Shown: one piece after another, positions 45,922 through 57,434 of the stretch
How positions within the stretch are numbered: the first letter of the stretch is position 1
How the letters are laid out: each line of letters starts with the position of its first letter
From: Colocasia esculenta
Lineage: Eukaryota > Streptophyta > Magnoliopsida > Alismatales > Araceae
Assembly (NCBI GenBank): GCA_014218235.1
Contig: CM024761.1
Location: 93,989,648 to 94,053,647, forward strand
Direction: 5' to 3'
Length of the DNA stretch: 64,000 bases
Notes under the pieces: generated by a model
Told to the model about the DNA's origin: nothing
What the model saw: the letters and a program-made list of their open reading frames with translations, nothing else
Database searches by the model: none
Program-made: the position numbers and the translations under genes

Positions 45922-46914
45922 ATGGCTGGCGAGCGTGCACAAATACAAGACTTTCAAAGGACTGTACAGGGATTAACACAAGCCCTTACCAATGTGATTC
46001 AAGCAGGAACAAGAAATGGGGCAGGAGACTTATACGGGAACTTTCAACGAATGAATCCTTCTAAGTTTAATGGAACTCCGGATCCCGATGAAGCTGAAAA
46101 TTGTGTAAAGGTGATGGAACGGATCTTTAGAGTTATGCAATGTTAAGAGCAGGAGAAAGTTCTTCTGGCAACCTTCCAATTGGACCGCAATGATAGAGCT
46201 TGGTGGGAAGCTGCCAGTTGACAATTACCTGACATTAACATAGAGTGGGATGAATTTTTATAACTCTTCAACACTAAAGATTTTTTCGACAGGATTCGTG
46301 AGAAGAAGGCAAATGAATTCTCCAATTTAAAACAATGAATGATGTCTGTAGCAGAGTATGAGGCACAATTTGAATGACTAGCACAATATGCACCACATTT
46401 GGGGAATACGGAAAAGATGAAGGCAAAGAGATTCTTAGAAGAGTTGAGACCTGTGTTCTGGGAAAAGCTGGCTCCGCTAGACATTGTAGTATATTCAGAC
46501 ATGGTGTTAAGAGCTCAAATAATAGAGGACACCATGGGACTTCTTGAAAAGATCCATAAGAAGAAGGCGTTGAAAAGGGAACGTGATACCCATTCCAATG
46601 ATAATAAAGGAAGAAATATAGTAGATAGCACGAGAATGAAGGGGGAAGTGAAACGAAAGGAATTCTGTAAATTTTGTAAAAATCCTGGGCATGAAATTGA
46701 TAACTGTTGGAAGAAACTGGGCAGATGTTTGCGTTGTGGAAGTCAACAACATCGAGTCATCGATTGCCTAACAAAGAAGAACCAAACTACACACCAAAGA
46801 CGGTTACAAGTTCTTATGGATACAAATCATGCCAATAAAGGTAGACAAGGTACCATCACTAATCCCTTAGTTCAATTTTATATTATTTTCTCGATAGCAA
46901 AGCGGGGGAGATGA
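45922..46914 (+). pseudogene. gag of element 3
   Basis: ATG at 45922 (MAGERAQIQDFQRTVQGLTQ) opens a gag homologous to that of element 2. The first part runs to TAA 46144-46146; the same frame continues through four more stops to 46399 and then is open to 46914. Motifs: GAGDLYGNFQRMNPSKFNG, EKVLLATFQLDRNDRAWWEA, AEYEAQFE, FLEELRPVFWEKLAPLD, then two zinc fingers, CKFCKNPGHEIDNC and CGSQQHRVIDC. Stops include TGA in place of Trp and Arg codons. Nothing resembling protease follows; the PPT comes 70 bp later. Confidence 0.85.
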
Positions 46915-46982
46915 TGGAATGAAATAATCAGGATAAATTGGTAGTCTTATCTTAACATATGAATTTGGGGACTAAATTCTAT

Positions 46983-46997
46983 TTAAGTGGGTGAGGA
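46983..46997 (+). promoter_or_regulatory. polypurine tract of element 3
   Basis: TTTAAGTGGGTGAGGA ends at the 3' LTR. One G is changed to T relative to element 2. Confidence 0.85.
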
Positions 46998-48281
46998 TGT
47001 AGTACACCGTAAAATCTATTAATTAAAAATTATAGATAAATAGAAATTTTATCTATTAATAAATTCAATTAGTTAAAACAGTACGCATCATTATTGCATG
47101 CGTATAAACCCCTATAAAAATTTCATAAAAATAATAGTTATACTTTAAATAATGTTCTCTAATGACCCATCATAAAATTTGGGCACAGAAAAATCGTTTA
47201 GACCAAGTATAAGAATTTACGCGACTTATTATCATAATTAAGGAATAAGTCGGAGAACCCATTATTTTATGAGCCAAAGTGGATTATAAATTAAAATAAA
47301 CATGTGTTTAGACTTTAAATAATATGAGACGATAGCCCATTATGATATATGGACCAACGGACAATCTTGGCCCATGAGTCAACTTTCTAATAAAAGAATA
47401 ATTAAAAATCCATTAAGTAAAGTAAGTACATGGGTTGTACAATTAAGCTCACACGAGTTATTGGGCCAAGAGTAAGAGCCCAAATGATGAAGGTTAGAAA
47501 TATTGACATGAATAATATTTAATCAAATTAAAAATATGAAGTTACTTGAATAAGTGTGATAAATATATTTAAATAAGAACAAAGGGTGAATAAATAAAAC
47601 TAAACCAATACCCTTTAAGTTAAATTAGTAATGTGTTTTGCTATTGGTTCTAACATGGATTGTTGGGCCCAATTATGAAGAGTCCATCATGAGATGAGAG
47701 TTTATTTAGTGAAATTCGGATTAAATATAGAAATAAATGGAAAAAGGGTTAAGATAAATAATAAATGACATATATATATCTCTAAAAAGAGTCATAGACT
47801 TACCCTAACCTATTACCCACGAAATTAGATCTCTCCCCAAGTCAGTTAGTGGATAAATGTTAGAATAGGGGGAGATAAATGTGGAAATTTGAATTTAATT
47901 AATAAATGAATTAAATAAGGGTAAGATAATTACTAAAAAGGGTTATAAATATCCTAAAAAGAGTGCAAAGCTTACCTTAACCCCTAGGCCACAAAATTGA
48001 CTCTCTTACCAACCTTAATTAGGGGATAAAGGAGAAAAATTAGGTGATAATTATGGAAATTCGTAATTAAATGGAAATGAAGAGTTTTACAAGGAGTAGG
48101 ACTCTTAAACCAAGCCATACACACCCCATTTCGGCCCTATCACCCTCTAGATCATTGTTGGAGCTCTAGGAGACGAAGGGGAAGGCTGGAGAACGATGGA
48201 GCTTGGAGAAGGAAGCCTGGCTAAAGGAGTTTCATCTCATTTTTGTCTCCAAACTAAGGATTTTCTTGCCCTACGAAAATG

Positions 48282-50593
48282 GTAGGCAATCTCTCAAGCC
48301 AAATTTGTGTAAAAATTACCCTAGGAAGAATTCATGTTCATGAGCAAAAGCCCTTTGGTTTCACTTTATTTCGATCTCCCATGAGGGAGAATTAATTTGT
48401 TGAATCTCTATCTGATCCATGTACTCGACTCTTCATTTTTACTCTTAAACCTCGAGCATACATGACTCCATAGTATGAGAAAATTTTCATAAATACTACA
48501 TCATGTTAGCTTTCAAATGCCTCTAGTTTGCCTAATTTTCATCTTGTATCCATCTCTAATTAATTCGTTGAACCTTGACTACGCCTATTTAGCTCATCAA
48601 AATGTATCTTGATTAAAGCATGCCTAAACCTTGTCTATTTTAAAATTAACCATGCATGTTGGTAGATCCATGTGTCTACGTTCATTTAAAACTAGTTTCG
48701 TAATTTTTGAATCATCGTGCGATTTTATATTGAATTTTCAAGTACCATATATCAAAAAGGATCAGCTTTGAAAAAAAGGAAAAAGGGCTGGACCCTTCTG
48801 ATATCGCGACGGCGCGACCCGCCGTGATATCAGCCGGGTTGCGCCACACTGTCATGTCGCGTTAAGAATGCGGCGGCCTCTGCCGTCGCGTTCCCACCCC
48901 CGAACCGGGCCAGGTAGGCCGGTTCAGCTGTCGCGCCCGGGACCCCCATTGCGACCTGAAGGCGCCAGGTAGCCCTGTCCCGACAAGACCTGTTAACGCG
49001 CCAGTCACCTCTGTCGCGATCTGAACGCGACAGTGGCTGGCGTCGCGACCTTACTATTTTGCCCAGAACAAGTATTTACACTTATGTCCCTGCTATTAAT
49101 GTCAATTTAACCGTGTATAATCCTAATTAAAGTACTGTCATGACTATTAACAGCCTGTAAATTAATCATGAGTATTATTGACATAAAATCAATTAAATTA
49201 AAGAGCTACTTGCACAATCTTGCTAGTTCTCATGATTTCTTTACACTTGCACACACATAACATTAATGTTTGTCATTTGACCCTATTAAATTACTCAATA
49301 ATGTATCTGGTAATTAAGTGAAATTAATTTCCTAATTTCCCTATTATTTAAATGACACATGTCTTCGTTTTATTTGCGTGATTTGTACACCGTTATCGCA
49401 TTTGTCTGCCTTTGAGCACTCGAGGCACGACGGACTAGTTTCTACAATCTTTCTCTTGACTTGGACCACCTCTCCATCGGGAATACTCTCAACTGGGCCA
49501 GGGACTCCTTGTCAAGGCCTCCGTAAGTCTTCTTGGCTTTGGCGCACGTCCTTAGCCGACGAGTTGGTTGTACCCTTTAAAACCCGTTGCACTCTTAGGG
49601 ATCAGTACGATCAAAACGGCCTTCGTGAGTTCTCTCTTATCTTGTGATCACGCCAAGCCGTCTAGCCAGTGTTCATAGCACGGCTAATGGGCGGATGTGA
49701 CTTCTACCAGACTGCCGACACACGACCTGGTGCTGTGCAACTGTTACTATCATGGTTTAAAGTTGTTTTACGACGATACCCCTATCTCATCTACTATCCT
49801 TGTACTCTCATCTATTCACGTTCACTCTACTATCTCGTCTATTCTTCTAGTACTCTCTTGAGACTCTTGAGCTATTATGGCTCCTATTTCTTGTACTATA
49901 CATGACTGTCTAGCACCATAATATGGGTCCGGTGACCCTATTGACTCGAATGCATACTGTGCAGGGCACGGAGAGTGTCCGAGGGGCTCCAATATAGTCC
50001 TGGGGGCAGAGAGCCACCCTAAAATACCTGCAGGGGCTATTGACTGTGTTCTGCATTGCACCGGTTCTGACTATACTATTTTGGCTAGACATCTAACTGT
50101 TATACTATTAGTCTTAGGAGTTCAGACGTACTGTATCATTTCGGTGCTATTACTGTGCTAGCACTGACTGCTATAGCATTAGTCTGAGGAATTCAGACGT
50201 ACTATACTATCATGAAACGGCTACTGTCCTAAAGTGACTATTATCGTACTCGTCTAGTGCACTGCGGTGCAACCATACACGTTATCTCTTTACACGTTAT
50301 CTCGTTACACGCTATCTTGATATATGGTCTTTTCTCTATCATTCTAGTTTTGCAATATTCTTGTGAAGTGTATTATCGTTCACAAGTTATCGCATGCTAT
50401 CATTCTTTTGATATAGTATGTCATTAATCTCTCGTTATCTTGTACTATTACTCTCTTGACTATACTTGATCGTTCTCTCTTGTTAACCTACGTTACAAGA
50501 CATTAATCACTTAAAGCATGCTTGTTTACATGAGATAATAAGTCCTACTGAGCGTTATCGCTCACCCTTCATTATTTGTTATTGTGTTTTCAG
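48282..50593 (+). other. putative intron inside the element 3 3' LTR
   Basis: Counterpart of 42594-44892 with both splice-like sites kept (ATG/GTAGGC and TTTTCAG/GTGAG). Confidence 0.35.
48798..49050. repeat. GTCGCGAC palindrome cluster, element 3 3' LTR
   Basis: Same array as 43110-43340, with an extra GTCGCGTTAAGAATGCGG-type segment near 48857 that is absent from the other LTR. Confidence 0.9.
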
Positions 50594-50932
50594 GTGAGTC
50601 AGATGATGACCTTATACACATCAACGGGAATGGACTGGAGTGATGAGCGTCCTGGAGTCATAGCGATGGGTTATTCCCAGTACCCTAGAGTTAGTTTAGT
50701 TAGTTGCTTAGTTATCATTTCCAAATGTAATGATGCTATTGAGCCCTGTGTTTTGGCTCTGAATTAGTGGTTGTAATAGTTTAGATGAATTATCAATAAA
50801 ATGATGAGTTTTATTGCAATTATTATTCATTAGTTGCTCTGATATTTGCAAACGTATGCGCAATTTACGTTACCATACACGTGGTTCATGCCTCCCTGAT
50901 TTATTCAGCTGCTAAATTAGCGGGGCATGACA

Positions 50933-51600
50933 CCTCCCATCTTGAATTGGGGAGAGAAATCCTCCATTAAAAGAAGGAACCACCCAAACTCGTACCTAAT
51001 GGTTTCCTAATCTAATTAGGCAACTAAAAGACCATCCCCCTTTAAATAAGCCTCCACTTTCCCATGGGATGACCTTTAGGGTTGTAGAGGTCATACATGG
51101 GGGTGGTGATGGTTGGAGATCTTGAGGTGGAGGCTGGAGCAAGAAGCAAGTCCGTGCACATCTCCCGTTGTGACCTACAGACTAGCTCCTTCAAGATCAT
51201 CACCGAAGGTTAGTAGGACCTTGACCAAACCATGCAAACTTTATATTCCTAGAAAGATCTAGGAGTCTAGTTTCTTGTGGAACTATTTTTCCCAATTTCT
51301 ATCCAGTAGATTGTGAGTATTATGCATTCTTCTCCAAGTGGTCAGAATTAGGGTTTGCTGGAGAATAAATCTTATTTAGCCCAAAAGGTAGGTCATCTCC
51401 ATGCCAAACTCTAATTAAACTCGTTCATGCTTTCATGCATGTGTATAGACCATGTTCTCACTGTTTTCCCCAATTTGAGCATGTGGGTTTCACGAATTAA
51501 ATCTAGTATGATCAGAACGTTTTGCTATCTTGATTAAACCCTCACTTGTCATATGAGTTCTATATCTTTCTGTGGAGTCATTTTCAGAAGTATATTTTTA
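50933..51600 (+). repeat. probable 3' LTR of element 2, continued
   Basis: After element 3 the sequence again resembles a giant LTR leader: a TATA-like TTTAAATAAGCC near 51042, a GGAGATCTTGAGGTGGAGGC stretch, and AAAGGTAGGTCATCTCC near 51386, matching the donor-like block of the other LTRs. Continuity with 41321 is inferred. Confidence 0.5.
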
Positions 51601-52437
51601 AGGAATTTCTAAAGGATGATGTAATAGGCTATTTTTCCTACCATAAAGATGTTTCATCATGCCTCTCTTGACGTACGTGATATTGAACACTATGATCTGC
51701 AAGTGAAATGGTCTAGTTCTCAGCAATTTGCCCAGACAGTGAAGGCCAAGTGAGATGGACCATCTCCTAGATCATAAAGCCGTTGATACTCTAAAATACA
51801 TCCAATATGGTCTGATCTTATGCAATTTGGCAAACCATGCTTAATACTGATGTTTTGCTTTTGACAAATGCTAACAATAAAATTTTCACAATTCAAGACC
51901 AAGATCTATTAAGGTAAAAAAACTACCAGACACTCAAAAGAAAAATCTTTAAAAAAAGCTGAAAGAAAAGATTTTAGAAAAATAATATTTTAAGGAAAAT
52001 TGTGGAGGAATGATTAGTACACTGAGTAACCAGGTTATTCAACCTGAGATGTGGTTGTACTTGAGTCAAAAGGTGTTGCTAAGTTATCTCTAATGAAATA
52101 TAAGCAAACAAATGATTAGCATGCCTAGTAGTCAAGCACTCCTGCACTGGGTAAGTGTGTGTGCTTGCACAGAAAAACATGTATTAAATCTTCTTTGCTA
52201 AATTTCCTGACATATCGCATTTGAAAGAAATGGAAAGAAAAAGAGAAAGGTCTCTAGAGTGCAGCTAACCTAAATAGAATTCATGGTGTTCAATAATGTT
52301 AAATTGTTATTCTATATTGTGTTAAGATCAAAACTTTAATTTTCTAATGATATACACTCTTGAGAACTCAATTTAGGTCACAAAAATCATGTCACACTTG
52401 TAAATAAAATTCTGTAGTGATTTTTTTATGATAAAGA
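51600..52437. other. unassigned remnant with Sirevirus-like motif
   Basis: No supported gene. At 52021-52073 it holds the inverse of the 53-bp motif found in both copia elements, suggesting a plus-strand Sirevirus non-coding fragment or further LTR sequence. Cut at 52438 by gypsy A. Confidence 0.35.
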
Positions 52438-55400
52438 TGTCACGCCCCAAAATTTAGCAGTGGAATTAAATGTCGAGAGCGTGAGTGATACAGATACAAG
52501 TATCAATAGTCGAGTACTACAGAGCGACAACTAGGTATAACAAAAGTTTGAGACAATAAATATGCTAGCCACATGATCCTTTATTCCATTACTGTCAAAT
52601 CAAACTACATCATTTAATAATCAGAGCCAAACATAGGGCCCAATATGGTCATTCAAGTACATATGACTAAAGAAAAGTAAAACTAACTATTGCAGACTCT
52701 TTTATCCCTAAACATATTCGCTAACATGCTATATGGATGGGTACATCAGAGAAGTTCTTCACTCTTCTCCAATCCCATCATGTTCTATCTCCTCATAATC
52801 TTTAGCTAAAATATTATGGAAAGCAGGTGTGAGCGCACTAACGCCTAGTAGGATTTATATCTCGTGGTGCATGCATATTTTATGTGAATTAATAACTTAT
52901 CAGGTAAGTACAACATGCAGTACTCATGGCGAGACGATTGCAATAACGATATGTGACAGTTCCAAAGTTACAACACATACAAGAACGATTCAATAAACAA
53001 TAGCCAATGATATTATCATGTGGGGAGGAACAATTAACAATGAAATGAGTGACAGTACGATCATTTAACAATAGAGAGATTCAATAATCTATAGCATGTA
53101 CAGTGAATATCACATGTTGAATTCCATAGGATTCCAATGGACAATGACGTGTTGGATTTAATAATGATGACATGTACAATAGATTTGGCCATTTTACTTT
53201 GAACAATTCAATCAATCAATCAATCATTGAACCATTCAATAACAATGTGGAAATTACCCAGATCAATCTTGCATTCAATTAGGTGATTGTCAAACACCTC
53301 AATGGATCATATACTCTCGCGATTATAAATATTTCGGGTGCTCCTCTCAGGACTAGACTGAGCCCTTATATGCACAGGCATAGTTATGAGCTGAAGTTCC
53401 AATAATTCCTGGTAATTCCATTTCAATTATGGCCAATATGACGTCCAAACAATAGACTGTTGTGTACTAAAGATCATGTCAATGATTATAAGGAACAAGG
53501 AAAGTGGACATGATGTAGAGTAAATTTTTGCAGCATAACAACTTAATTTCATTAGTTCAATCTTTACACTTAATGACTTGGTTTTCAATGTAATAAAATC
53601 ACTCTCACGAGAAGTAGATGAGAAAAGAAGTGCTTTCTATCATCTGAGAACTTCAATGGTACAACCAACTCAATCTCCATGAGGGAATCCACATAGTACG
53701 GAGATTTATGAAGTTCTTAGTGCAAAGGTCCCAAGTTTGCCGATACAAAATGATCGACAGAGAGTTTCCAATCCCCCAAGAAAGGGCTGCCCATAAGTAC
53801 AATGTGTCGAGAGCGTGTCACAATGTCACAATCTATTAGCTAAAAACATGATGGAAAGCCATTAACAAGAAGGCATGACATGGTATAAATATTTAATACT
53901 ATCACATGATTTATGTACTTTTAACATGTAACACTTTCAATTATTAGCATGCTACAGTAAGAACATAGCACATAGCATTCTCATGGTAGATGGAATCAAG
54001 CAATCATTAAGAACAATTAGAATAGAGATTCATGTTTTATAGTTTTTCACTTGGGTTGATGACTTTTAGGCCATTAGACAACCAAACATCATGATAACGG
54101 GGTAAGGTATGCACAAAGTTAGTTGTATAACTAAAGAAAATAGTCTCGGGTTGACCTCTAATTCTCAACGAATTCTGACGTCGCACTTAAGAAGACCATA
54201 CACAGTCCCAATACTAGTTCACTGGGAAAAAACAAATCACGACAGACCTATCTGTTGCCTTCATATCACGATAGGCTGATATGTCGCTATGACGTTTAAA
54301 ACGTGGCTGCCGTGCTAGTCACCTTTATAACGCGGCTGCCAACGGGTCGCGACGACCTGGAATCCTGTCGATTCGATACATCGCATTCTAGAGGCATTTT
54401 CAAATTCCAATATAAAAAGAATGCAGAAAATGAGGGTGGGAAAGAGGTCAAATCATGACGGTATAACCAGTCGAGTTCTTGAAGGGCGCTGAAATCTATG
54501 CGACACATAGTTTCATATGTTAGGACGGTTAAGTCAAATGCGTAAACGCGACATGGTGTTTGGTCACCTTTTAGACAAACACGACGGGGTTGTACGTCGC
54601 ATTCATGCAGTGAGGAACACAATGACTGGAGTGGTCGCGTTCATGGATCTTGCCCGAAAATGCTGAAAACAGTGCAGTTCCTCATGATACAGGGGTCCTC
54701 GGACAAAACTTTGCGCACGAAAAGTGTAGAGGACAGAGAGAAGAAAAGTTTGACCCAATTTGACCTTGGTAAGCGTGAAACACAGTATGAACATGAAAAG
54801 CTCTAATCAGGCATGACTCTTGGAAAACACTTAATACGACTAGCATGCTTCAAAAAAATTGGGCAAAATAGATGCATATGAAACTAGACTCGATGCTCTT
54901 TCCTATGGTATGTGGTATGTTTAGTTTAAGCCCGAAAACATCTACCTTTGGTTTGTTCTAAGAGAGGTCTTTCTCCATGTCGAAGCAGTGCAACGTTGGA
55001 AAAGAAGCTTGGTTTGTGGTCATCCTCCTCCTCTTCTGGTGCCCTAGCTCATCCTCTCATGACCCCAGCACGATGGTAACCCTTCCCCAAGAGCCTTATG
55101 ATGATTATCTATAGATTTTGGGCTAAATGAAGACCTAATAGAACGAGGAAAGTTGGGTTGCAGTTCTAGCTTGGCCCCTTCCAAGTATTGGTGATTCCCT
55201 TTCCAATCATGGTAGAATGGGTATTAGAAAACCTCCCATAGTCGTTGTTCACAAAATTATGTTAGATTTAGAGTCCACTAAACATATGCTCAACCCTAAT
55301 TGACCTTTCCAATTTATGCCCAATTAAACCTACGAATTTTGGGGATTTAATGCCTTTAGGTTTTGTTATTTGGTCCAATAAGGGTTGTTTGGCCCAAATT

Positions 55401-55525
55401 AATTTAAATAGTTGATTCCACTTCTTGGGACTCTAAATATGATTTTATTTTATTTTTATTTGAACATTTTTATTCATTAACTATTTTTCTTAATTTTTAA
55501 TCAATTAAATTTTCGGGGTGTTACA
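52438..55525 (-). repeat. 3' LTR of gypsy A (3088 bp)
   Basis: TGTCACGCCCC at 52438 and GGGGTGTTACA at 55525 form inverted ends. AATAAA on the minus strand at 52584-52579. A cluster with GTCGC-type motifs lies at about 54230-54620. Frames inside (52889, 54296, 54603) are not genes. Confidence 0.92.
52806..54945 (-). other. putative intron inside the gypsy A LTR
   Basis: Minus-strand AAAG/GTAGATG donor-like at 54945, CCTACTAGGC branch-point-like near 52846, and ATATTTTAG acceptor-like ending 52806. Encloses the palindrome-related cluster at 54230-54620. Confidence 0.35.
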
Positions 55526-55540
55526 TCCTCCCCCACTTAA
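55526..55540 (-). promoter_or_regulatory. polypurine tract of gypsy A
   Basis: The minus strand reads TTAAGTGGGGGAGGA, identical to the PPT of element 2 and of gypsy B. Confidence 0.92.
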
Positions 55541-55559
55541 AAAATTTTGGTCCCCAAAT

Positions 55560-56792
55560 TTATACATGATGGTGCAGTGCCACACCTGAGAATAATTTCG
55601 GGTGGTTTTTCTTCATTCCTTGCTCTAATTCCCAGGTGGCATTCGTAACTCCTTCCCTACTCCACTGTGCCTTAACCATAGGTATTGTATGATTCCTCAA
55701 TTGTTGCAGTTTTCGATCCAATATCTTGATCGGTTTCTCAGCATATGTTAAGTCCTCTCGAATCTCCAGGTCTACATGGTGAATTACATGGTCAGTATTA
55801 AACAGATACCTGCTGATCATGGATATGCGGAAGACGTTGTGAACATTTGCTAGTTGCGGAATTAATGCTAGTTTGTAGGCTATCTAACCAACCCTTTCAA
55901 GAATTTTGAAAAGGCAGATAAATTTGGGACTCAGCTTACCCTTGATCCCAAATCATTGAATTTACCATGAAGGTGAGCCTTTCAGGAACACATGGTCACC
56001 AACTTGAAATTCTAACTCTCTTCTCCTTTTGTCTGCATAACGTTTCCATCTTGACTAGGCTATCTTCAGACATTCTCGGATGACGTAGACTATCTTGACA
56101 GTTGCTTCTACTAAGTCCGGACCAACCCATTGGTTTTCTCCAACCTCCTCCCAACAAAGAGCTGATCTGCAACTCCTACCGTATAAGGCTTCAAACGGTG
56201 CCATCTTGATACATGCCTGGTAGCTATTGTTATAGGCAAACTCAATTAAAAATAATTGCTCATTCCAACATCCCTTAAAATCAATCACACAAGCCTGGAG
56301 CATATCTTCCACTATCTAATTTGTTCTTTTAGTTCCCACATCCATCTGTGGATGGAAGGCAGTGCTAAAGTTTAACTTGGTACCTAGTGCTACTTGTAAC
56401 CCTTTCCAGAAGTGTGAGGTGAATCTAGGATCCCGATCAGATATTATAGCAGATGGAACCCCATGCAACCTAGCCACTTCTTTGGCATAGAGTGCAGCCA
56501 ACACATCTACTGTCCACGTGCTCTTAATTGGCAATAAATGAGCTAACTTAGTCAATATGTCTACTATCACCCATATTGCATCCAAACCTCCTCTAGTCTT
56601 GGGCAACCCCATGATGAAATCCATACTGATACTATCCCACTTCCATTCTGGGATGTCCAGCGGTAGTAAACCCCTAGCTAGTCTGAAATGCTCAACCTTG
56701 ACTTTCTGGCATGTTAAGCAATGTGCCACGAAGTCAGCCACATCCCTCTTCATATTCGACCACCAATAACTCCTTTTTAGGTCTTGATACAT
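55560..56792 (-). pseudogene. gypsy A integrase with chromodomain
   Basis: Zinc-binding end and core at 56316-56792 (CLTCQKVKVEH; MDFIMGLP first Asp; SDRDPRFTS second Asp), continuing after one stop into 56055-56312 (EFAYNNSYQACIKMAPFEALYGR). In the third catalytic block the expected Glu is Lys (MDVGTKRTN, where B has NGQTERTN). The C-terminal frame 55560-55820 holds a chromodomain-like segment (ILDRKLQQLRNHTIPMVKAQW, ATWELE) that in this family steers integration toward heterochromatin. The stretch 55821-56054 is frame-shifted. Confidence 0.87.
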
Positions 56793-56900
56793 TTTTGTAG
56801 ATTCAGGACGAATGGTGTACTTTCACAGATAGGCTTCATTTAGCAGCTTCTTTTTGAGGTCCTCATGATCAAGTACGCATGTTCTGTCTTGGAAGAGCAT

Positions 56901-57434
56901 TCATCCATCATGCGTCAGAGAGAAATCCGGTCTTTGCTCTTTCTTTTCTTTAATATCAACTAAAAAAGGATCTGCCCCTTGCATGCCTTTAATTTCAGTG
57001 AGTATGTCAGATTGTACGTTGATATTAGCGGCCATCACTTGTTCCTCCTTCTCTTCCATATCTAAATTTAGACTTGCAAATTGATCTAGCAACTTCCCTT
57101 TACCCAGCATCATACTAGCTAGCAAAGCTTCTGGCTGTCTACTTATAGCATCTACCATAACATTGGCTTTTCCAGAGTGATATTCAATGGAAAAGTCAAA
57201 GTCTTTGAGATACTCTAACCACCACCTTTGCCTCATGTTGAGTCCCTTCTATTGGAAGAGATATTTCAGGCTCTTGTGGTCGGAGTAGAACTTAAGTTGT
57301 TCACCATATATGTAGTGCCTCCATATTTTTAAAGCAAATACTACCGTTGCCAATTCAAGGTCATGTACTGGATAATTTGCTTCATGGGTTTTTAACTGTT
57401 TTGAGACACATGCTATAACCCTTCCTTGTTGCAT
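56901..57434 (-). pseudogene. gypsy A RNase H
   Basis: Frames 57249-57434 (MQQGRVIACVSKQLKTHEAN, DLELATVVFALKIWRHYIYG) and 56901-57236 (RQRWWLEYLKDFDFSIEYHSGKAN, then the linker toward integrase). The KAN..VDAISR end is preserved. A stop separates the two around 57240-57248. Confidence 0.85.

Larger units (their letters stand above)
41322..50932 (+). mobile_element. gag-only LTR element 3 with 3.9 kb LTRs (TR-GAG-like)
   Basis: LTRs of 3910 and 3935 bp flank a 1766-bp interior with PBS, a MITE-like insertion, a decayed gag and a PPT. There is no protease, RT, RNase H or integrase. This fits the published non-autonomous class of terminal-repeat elements with only GAG. Flanks CTTCT and CCTCC agree at just three of five bases, so the duplication is decayed or the ends are recombinant. 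It sits in the 3' LTR of element 2. Confidence 0.85.
46998..50932 (+). repeat. 3' LTR of element 3 (3935 bp)
   Basis: Copy of 41322-45231 with a few percent changes: TATAAATA at 47944-47951, palindrome cluster at 48798-49050, AATAAA at 50795-50800, end GGGGCATGACA at 50932. Confidence 0.93.
21835..52437 (+). mobile_element. gag-only LTR element 2, split by nested insertions
   Basis: Pieces at about 21835-22768 and 25555-26321 (5' LTR), 26322-26813 and 39671-40802 (internal), 40803-41321 and 50933 onward (3' LTR) join across three insertions, two of them with matching duplications. The internal region is only about 1.6 kb and contains PBS, gag with zinc fingers, and PPT. No protease, RT or integrase is seen. 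The left LTR end is truncated and the right end is cut off by gypsy A and the window. Confidence 0.72.

Noticed and set aside
51720..51902. 60-codon minus-strand frame
   Set aside because: No recognisable motif; surrounding sequence looks non-coding.
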